Below, in pieces: positions 56,450-64,000 of a stretch of DNA of 64,000 nt. Position 1 is the first letter of the stretch, and each line of letters starts with the position of its first letter. Origin of the DNA: Polytrichum commune (lineage: Eukaryota > Streptophyta > Polytrichopsida > Polytrichales > Polytrichaceae); assembly GCA_950295325.1 (NCBI GenBank), contig OX485806.1, forward strand, positions 41,168,001 through 41,232,000. The letters run 5' to 3'. Both the position numbers and the translations under genes were made by a program. Under the pieces are notes generated by a model, which was not told the DNA's origin, ran no database searches, and was given only the letters and a program-made list of their open reading frames with translations.

Positions 56450-57390
56450 TACAAACTTGGTACCTATACCCTCAACCAAAGTGAGACCTTGCCTTGGCCC
56501 TCAATCTTCGCACCATATCAATATACACATGATAAACAAATAAACATGCATGAATCCACATGCCCACCCAATTCAACACCAACTTTGATCCCAACGCCAA
56601 CTCTTCAAGACCTTCCTCACCCAATGACTCACCCAATCCAATATATTATTGGTTCCACATGCATATGCACCATCACCCATAAATCTTTAATACAAAAAAT
56701 GTGCAATAACCAACCAACAAGCATTCACTCACGGCCATAAACTATTTTGCTTTGCACATCACCAATGCAATACCTAATACACACCCCCCATGCCCCCATG
56801 CCCCCGCAAACCCAATAACCACACCCTCCTCCCCCATTACGAACCTCCCCACCCCTTAACATCCAACACATCCACCATCCACACCACCCCCAAACACAAC
56901 CCTAACAACTCCCCGTTCACCTCAACCAACACCACCATACACCCTTCTCTCAACACCCCCAGTTTGCGGATCCCAATCCCCAAACTGACATCATAAACAC
57001 CATCCAAAGCATCCATATAGACTATAAACCAAACTCCAATGGATTCATCAAATCCATACACATGTACCTCTGCCACTTGCAATGCTATCTCAATTTGGAA
57101 GACTCATAGGAACCTGAAGAAAACCTATTCGGCAACCACAAAGATTGTGACCATACTCATAACACATGCATCTTCACCAAACACTACACCCAAAGTGCAC
57201 ACGGCTGTCTCCACAAAATACACCACAATCACTACCTCCAACCCAAAATTGGAGATGTGCACTACATTGAAAAACCAATACACCTCCAAAACATCCACCT
57301 TAATACTACATAATGTAACTTCTAGCATATCTTTCCAAAACAAAACCCTTATGATCATGGATTGCAACCATCATCATACCATTTAGAACA
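56450..57390 (+). mobile_element. Further A/C-rich, G-poor coding-like stretch
   Basis: It has the same strand composition as 38.6-40.9 and 46.3-48.1 kb. One frame near 57000-57300 reads IHIDYKPNSNGFIKSIHMYL followed by CHLQCYLNLEDS, a stop, and NLFGNHKDCDHTHNTCIF, which looks like decayed protein. No family was recognised. It is probably another part or copy of the same old retroelement. Confidence 0.4.
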
Positions 57391-58831
57391 TTAAAATATT
57401 AAAAAATACAATGGGCGGATCTTCACTACTACCCATTGCCTCTCTTTTTTCTCTTGAGTTTTCTTGATCTTCTTGAAGGTATCATCAAGGATTTGCAACA
57501 CAACTGCTTGCAACAACAATGTGTCGGGTTGAGCTACTTGCATGCACCCTTAGCTCAACCCAACTAGCACAAAGCAAGTTAGGAAGCCCCGTGACAACTT
57601 CTAGGCCACAACCTGGAGATGATATTGTAGGGCCTACGTTTGCTCCTTAAACCTCAGTCCATGCTTGCCTTGGGAAATCAAGCCAAATCACCCCCATTTC
57701 TTTCCTAGATGCTTCCTTGCCCTCAAATTCCGCCCAATTGTCGGGTCCACCCAAATATATACAAGGATCGATCCAATTGAATTGGATGATCACATCGAGG
57801 GTGATCATGATTGGGAGGAAGAATGTGAAAACAAACACGATTAAGGTTTGGGAGTTGGTTCTCACCACATGTGGGTTGAAGGAATCATTTGTTGAAGAAA
57901 CACAAGACATTCAAATTGGGGTGAGAGATGTGTTTCAGCTCAAGAAGGTGGCCATGTCCAACATCATGCGTCTTTATTTGATATTGATTGTAGCTTAGTT
58001 TTGTAATTAAGAGATATTTTTTGTGGTATTTTTCTAGTATCGTAGGCTACAAATCAATATTTTTAGCACAAGGAAGGCAATTGTACAAAGAAGAGCAACA
58101 TTTGCCCATATTTATAAAATAATCCCACAATTTTCACTATAATTTCTTAGTTGTTTGTCTTTTTTGTGTTTGATTGGTTCGTTACTATCATAATTACATA
58201 TTAATTGCTTATTGGAATTGCAATTTTTTTGCATAGTGGGCAAGAAAAATAATTGTGGGGGCAACCGGGCAACGAATTTTTCCCAATATTGGGCGGTTGG
58301 GCTGCTCGTCAAAAAAACATGACAATATATTTATGGGATATGCAATTACAAGTAGGGCCCATGTCTAGATCATTCGAGTAAATTTGGATACTGCATCTAA
58401 AAGTTTATTAAGAAAGTCAAACTCAAAGTATTAAGTTGGCTACATGATGGGTGGTCATGCTCTTAGGCTGCATAGTACATGCCTTGATGCCTCAATCACA
58501 CCAACTTTCCGTCAACTTTTAGATGTGAAATAGTTGGGGATGCCATCATGGATGGATGCCAAGTTATTCACACCAACATCTTGGCTTCTTCAACATTTTT
58601 GTTGTGATGTACAACTCCTTGCCTAGCTGGCCCACCTCCCCAACAACTAAAAATAGTTATGGGGCATCAAAGCTGAACCATGTGGACAAACCACAAGTTT
58701 TTGGTGGTGGGATCCGCGCATCCAACGTGTGTCCAAACGTGGACGTCATAGTGCAGGTTATGACCATCTCCGGTGTTGTCATATAGGTTGGATGGTGATG
58801 GCCCATCATGAAGGTCATTATGGGAGAGTAA
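57391..58831. other. Spacer, no gene recognised
   Basis: The plus-strand reading around 57720-57830 (DPIELDDHIEGDHDWEEECE) is acidic and may be a retroelement trace. The rest is AT-rich without recognisable features. Confidence 0.35.
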
Positions 58832-59414
58832 GGGCCGGTTTACACCATGGACCATGTAGTTGGACCATAAGAGATGGCCTTTTCCATGGTCATGACTCAA
58901 TGGTCCAACTTTCGTGGTCAAATTTCCTTAAAAAACAATTTACAAAGCCTTTAGGCCCCTCACTTGGTGCAAACCGAATGTGGACCAAGAGGAATGACCA
59001 TGCACCAAAAAGTGAATGCGTTGATTTAAAAAAATATATATGTCCCAAAAAGATAATTTTGAAAAAATAAAATTCAAGATTGACAATTCTCTTGCCTTCT
59101 CTTGTCTTCATCTTCTCTTCCCCCCCAAAAAATCATTAAAATAAATTATAATAACATTTCTTTGCCATGGGCCCTTGCCTTTTAAAAAAAAAGTAGAGCG
59201 CCTCTTTTGCCTCTCCCACCGTAATATCCGTTGGACCATGTTAGTAAATAAAGTAGGCCTTAAAACAAGTCTTTCGGGGACTTCAAACTCCATGGTCACT
59301 TTGACATTTTTTCCTTGGTGTAAATCGAAGTGGTCCCGGGACAAGTTCAACAACCAATGACAGATTTCACAGAGCCTTGGGACGACTTCATGGTCCATGG
59401 TGTAAGCAAACCCC
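58832..59414. mobile_element. Tourist-like (PIF/Harbinger) element, 583 bp, TAA duplication
   Basis: The left end GGGCCGGTTTACACCATGGA and the inverse of the right end GGGGTTTGCTTACACCATGG are related inverted repeats sharing TTACACCATGGACCATG. TAA lies directly outside both ends (58829-58831 and 59415-59417). The subterminal parts are rich in tggtcca/catggtc motifs. There is no coding capacity. The terminal GGGCC resembles the element at 13374-13871. Confidence 0.8.
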
Positions 59415-59417
59415 TAA

Positions 59418-60152
59418 TTCACCTATAGAGAATGCACTTTCAGTTTGGTGTGATCAGGTCATGAGTAAGCTTCAGACTTCATTTGGCATCCTTTCCCATT
59501 CTTCCGTTTACCCTTATCTTTTTGCGGTATTTTCACATCAAGCTCCTGAACAGAACAATTTCTATTGACTGACCTCCAAGTTGTTTTGTCCCTGCCGCAG
59601 TTTTACAACATAATTTCATTACTTACTTACCTAACTTAACCTCAGCTGATCCTGAAGAGTGTTCATCTGGCCCGAACCTTTGTGCAAGTGGACAGCCATT
59701 TCAGAAATCATGTTGTAGTTGCATATTTTCTGTACTTAAAAAATGACAGAATACTAATTAAATTATCGTGTTGCGGCTGCCGCAACAGTGTGACGGAAAC
59801 TGCTGTTAGTCAGCGGACCTGTCCTTAGGCTATTGCATTTTTCCTGTGTTTTAAACTGGATCACTGAGCTTCAAGAATGTGAGCTAGGGTTCAGGTTTCG
59901 GCGAAGAATCGGGTGTGGAAAGTATACAGGTAACAGGACAGTTGCAGCATCGTATCCGGAAGGGACTAAACCCCGTAGCTTGTATGTAGTGGTGGCCGGG
60001 AGTGTGTCAAAATATTGAAGGCACAAGAGGAGGAGAGAGCCTAGGGGAGTGTGATAAGAGCAGGAGCCTTGTTGTTAACTTCCAAGGCTCACGGAAGGCG
60101 GGAGGGAACAGGAGGAGGAGGAGCAGCAGGATCAGTATCGAAGCGAGGCTCG
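59418..60152 (+). promoter_or_regulatory. Upstream region and 5' UTR of the CBS protein gene
   Basis: No TATA box stands out. 60020-60150 is GA/GC-rich like a 5' UTR, with an upstream in-frame ATG at 60051 that would lengthen the protein by 34 residues. No other gene is visible. Confidence 0.35.
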
Positions 60153-63100
60153 ATGTCGTCGCAGAAGAGCCGCTCGGGCACTCCTTCCGCTCCCTTGAGT
60201 GGCCAGAGGAAAACCTCCACTGGCGCCACAGCAGGCAATGGCGTCGTCCTTCCTCGCAAGCCAACCAGATCTGTGTACGCCCTTAAAATCCCGCTCTATT
60301 TTGTTTCCCGTCGATTTTTAATCTCGATGATCACTCAATCGGCATCCTTAACTTTTGGTGGAGTGTATCGGGCGTATGAAGCGTCCAATCCTTCAGAAGA
60401 ACTACATTGATTTCTTGATAACTTCTTGCAAGACCTTGGATCTCTATCTCGCCAGTGGATTTTGAAACGATATTTTCATATCCTTCCACTACATGAACCC
60501 ACTGGCTCGCTGTTAGAATCTGCTATCGATCTTGAGACTTTCTTATTACTACTGTAGCTTAAGAGATCCTGAGGTTAAGGTACTGGAGGACGAGTTTATT
60601 TACACTTATGGAAATTGATAAAGAGAAACTAGGTTACGTTCACTATTGTCTCACACGGGATCTACTCGAATTGTGTCACATTAGCTAGGCTGTTAGTGAA
60701 TTGTCTCTGTCGTGCATTTCAGCAAAGCGGCATTTTATGTTGGAGATTGATAAGAATTGATTGAGTTGACACCGTTGAACCGAAGATGTAGAAAAGAAAG
60801 TGATAGGAAATGCTTGTTGACTGACTATCCAGGAATCATCTACCAGGAATGTGATCTTATGGTTGACGGTCTCGGTAGAGTGACATTGATTTGAGTGTAA
60901 AGTTAAGCAGCCGAAGTAATTATACGAGTTTCTTGATCTTCAGTTCGCAATGAGCAAAGGACGATGAATTCGGATTTAACTACACAGATTTGAATACAAG
61001 TGTCTACTGGCCCATAAATTGAAATATTTGAAATGGTGGGCAATATTGTAAAAGGTTGCATGAATCTTTGAGCACTGTTCTCTGGGAGCTAAGTTTATAT
61101 GCAAATGGGGAATAATGTGGTCATCCGAAATGGGGACATTTATGCAAATGGGAACATATTATGGCTCCTATCCCTTGTCAATATCGCTGATATTCGCTAC
61201 AGTCAAGTAGTACCAGTAGTACATGCAGCTTTATATGTGAACCATTTGTGAGCACTTGCTAAAAGAAGGGCTAGCAAAAGCTTGTGTGTACGTCTGACGA
61301 TTTTGGGGCAGTTTCTTTAGCGTAATCACTGGGTGTGACTGAGATCAGTGACAGATCCGTATCCTGGAATGTCCAGCAGCAAGCGGATTGGTTTGATTAT
61401 GTGATTGTCAATGTCATCAATCAATATCCATGTCGTACAGCTATTTTTGCTTATTAAACCTCTGAGATGCTGTTCATTAACAGGCCAGCCGGGGAGCGAA
61501 CTGTGAAGAGGTTGAGGTTGTCAAAGGCACTTACAATTCCAGATGGCACTACTGTGGCTGATGCCTGTCGTCGGATGGCCACCCGACGAGTTGATGCTGC
61601 CTTGCTTACTGACGCTAGTGCCCTCCTTTGTGGCATCATCACAGATAAGGTACACAGCAATGTTGGACGGTATATAGGTGAATGCATGGTATCAATAATC
61701 AACAATGGTATCAAAGGACCTACCAGTGGGTATATAAATTGTAATATCAGTCAAATATTGATATTTGGTGCGTATCTAAAGGAAGCAATTTTGGTATACG
61801 GGAGTAATCATTTGGGTCAATACCATTGTAAACTATATTGATACTACGGAGGTTTTGCCTAGGTATGAAGGCTTTTGCATGGTATATAGACCTGCATAGT
61901 GTTGAAGAACAAAATATTCTCAAATACCCATACCATACTGGTATCAATTTTTTTTGAAATCCTTGTTATAGATGTCTGAATGGTATAAAAAAAGACTGTT
62001 AACACTGGTACATAGCAAACTGTCATTGTCAACACCTATTTACTCAATGTGGAACTATGTGCTGGCCACATGTGGCACCAGTTTGGAGTTATGAAATTCA
62101 GTGTTCAATGTATAATGTATTTTGGGTCTTTTGGGGGGACTGGCCCATACATGTCTGCCACATTGGAGGATGATTTGTTCTAGGATTCACCTTTTGTGGT
62201 TTACTTGCAGGATGTAGCTACTCGAGTCATAGCAGAGGGATTGAAGCCTGAAGAAACATTGGTTTCAAAAGTGATGACAAGAAATCCCATCTTTGTAATG
62301 GCAGAAACATTAGCCGTAGAAGCCTTACAGAAGATGGTACAAGGTGAATACCTCGTTCTCTGCGTAGTGCTGATCTTTAACAGTGTGACTGAAGTTGTAC
62401 CTGGCTACCTGTGGCAATATGGTTATCCAGACATTGTTTCAATGATATGTTGACATGGTTTTGGAAGTTAATGTGGAGATTTGCTGTGTGGAGATAATTG
62501 TTTTGGGGGTTCTGTATTGTGTCTGGTTTTGGATTATTCTCTCAACCCCAGTGCAGCGGATTGGATCAACCTAGGTTAATTCTCTTTTCAAAATCTATGT
62601 AGCTGTATTTCGTGTCACTATTATTCTGGAGATTGGGAGTTTATAACGATTTTACTGTTCATTGGTGACAGGCAAGTTTAGACATTTACCTGTTGTTGAG
62701 AATGGGGAGGTGGTTGCACTCTTGGACATTACAAAGTGTCTCTATGATGCTATAGCCCGTATGGAGCGAGCTGCAGAAAAAGGCAATGCCATTGCTGCTG
62801 CTGTGGAGAATGTTGAGCGTGAATGGAGCACTAATTCCTCCGGTGGGTGCTTGCTCTGTATCATTCAATCTGATGTCCTCCTTCTGATGGTCTGAAAATG
62901 ATGATGAAAGATCCAACCACCGGATGCCCCTTCTATCCTGGGTTGTCAGTGTGGATAGGCAATTTGTGGGTAAAATGCCAGAGATTAAGGATGCTACAGA
63001 ATGACTTGATTGCACATATGTGTTGACATGCTGCAGTGTGGGCTCAGAGGGAAAATTGACTGTTTGTTTGGGCCAGATAAATCAAATTTCATTGAGACAC

Positions 63101-64000
63101 TCCGAGAGAAGATGTTCAGGCCAACTCTTGGATCCTTAATTGTGGAAGGGACGAAGTAAGTTCATATTTCCAGTTGGCTATTGTGTGGATTACTACTTTC
63201 AGTGCTTTTTAATGCACAAATATGTAGCAAACTTGGCAGTTGATGTGGTTCAAAGCTTACTCAAAACCTACTGGATGTGGCAGGGTGCCAATGTGTTCAC
63301 CATCTGACACTGTCACCACTGCAACAAAGAGGATGAAGGAACACCGCATGAACTCAGTGATTATTACTTCGCCCAGCAACAAACCAATAGGCATTCTCAC
63401 GTACGTGTATTTTGGATAGATTCACAAAGCAATGTATGACTGCTTCAGGTTGTGATTGGGCTGAATTTTCTTAGTGATTTTTTTCTCCACAGATCATTTT
63501 TTGTTTAAATGTGGGAAGTAGCTTTTGTGCTGTGGAAACCCAGTCAACTTTTGAAGGGCTTTACTAGAAATTGCACTTGTCTCCTGTGTCAATATATTTT
63601 GTGACCTGGAACAGAAAGTTCTGATACTTTCAAGCTGGAGGTAAAATCTCCTTCAGCTACAATTTGTATCTAAGAAGACATTCAGTTGTTTACTGTGGCT
63701 ATGTTGTATGAATGGTTCCAGCTCCAAGGATGTCTTGATGAGAGTCGTTGCACAAAGCCTATCCCCTGAAACAACCACTTTGGACAAGGTATGTGGCCAT
63801 CCATTGCCCAACTCTTCCCTCTTTTTCTATCAGGTAGCAAGTGAGTACACACTAAAATATGCGTCAGACAAGGATGTAGCAGTCTGAGCAACAAGGTGGA
63901 GCTTAGTTTTCTTGGGTTTTGCAGGTGATGACTCCTAATCCTGAGTGTGCCAGTTTAGATACTACACTAGTGGATGCACTCCATACTATGCATGATGGAA
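60153..64000 (+). CDS. CBSCBSPB: CBS domain/PB1 protein (CBSCBSPB type), 5' part, cut by window end
   Basis: A plant protein with four CBS domains in two pairs, a PB1 domain and a C-terminal membrane anchor in full-length relatives. CBS pairs bind adenosine nucleotides, and the cellular role is poorly known. Exons are 60153-60274, 61484-61649, 62211-62343, 62672-62842, 63077-63155, 63284-63400, 63722-63788 and 63925 onward, all GT-AG with consistent phases, giving 310 residues so far. GERTVKRLRLSKALTIPDGT starts the first CBS pair. DVATRVIAEGLKPEETLVSK and GKFRHLPVVENGEVVALLDI continue it. The linker FIETLREKMFRPTLGSL leads to the second pair (VPMCSPSDTVTTATKRM..., TSKDVLMRVVAQSL). The start is set at MSSQ because relatives begin this way. 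The exon 5 acceptor (gggccag) was preferred over tgctgcag, which gives a stop. The rest lies outside the window. Confidence 0.93.

Overview
The window is nuclear DNA of a land plant. Four plant genes with ordinary spliceosomal structure can be read from it: a class IV-type GH19 chitinase with a hevein domain (+, 7197-9463), a plastid-type sulfiredoxin in five exons (-, 33914-37707), a DEAD-box RNA helicase of the RH5 type in one exon (-, 51719-53386) and the 5' part of a CBS/PB1 protein, CBSCBSPB (+, 60153 to the window end). The long repeat-filled introns, AT-rich spacers and dense, mixed mobile elements suggest a large genome. The style fits a fern, lycophyte or gymnosperm at least as well as an angiosperm, but the species cannot be fixed from sequence alone.

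Layout. 1-1824 is the right end of a CACTA element with a DUF8039-like coding relic. 4456-6094 is a complete short hAT element with terminal inverted repeats and an exact 8-bp target duplication. The chitinase follows, with a palindromic MITE in intron 1 and a decayed tandem copy of its last exon end and 3' UTR downstream. 12458-13374 holds another CACTA end and 13374-13871 a Tourist-like element. From 15.8 to 23.4 kb the minus strand carries several decayed coding blocks. The main one is an about 850-codon two-exon transposase-like gene of a family I cannot name, interrupted by one TGA. A 0.88-kb segment made of consecutive perfect hairpins (16673-17553) lies beside and probably inside one of these blocks. 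24-33 kb is AT-rich spacer with dispersed repeats and a GC-rich foldback at 29.8-30.1 kb.

38.6-49.3 kb is a nested stack. An old retroelement with a strongly A/C-rich coding strand was split by a 5.26-kb Ty3/Gypsy chromovirus (41003-46264) and, separately, by a 5'-truncated LINE with a (CT)n tail (48076-49127). Removing each insertion plus one target duplication puts the old reading frame back in phase. 53.4-59.4 kb carries a diverged duplicate of the helicase upstream region, a 132-bp hairpin MITE, a TA-flanked MITE, a further A/C-rich stretch and a Tourist-like element with TAA duplications.

The four genes are not functionally linked. They are a secreted cell-wall or defence enzyme, an organellar peroxiredoxin-repair enzyme, a ribosome-biogenesis helicase and a membrane-anchored CBS protein, separated by transposon-derived DNA. 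Exon borders were set by splice consensus, phase and similarity to remembered plant orthologues. No alignment or RNA data were available.
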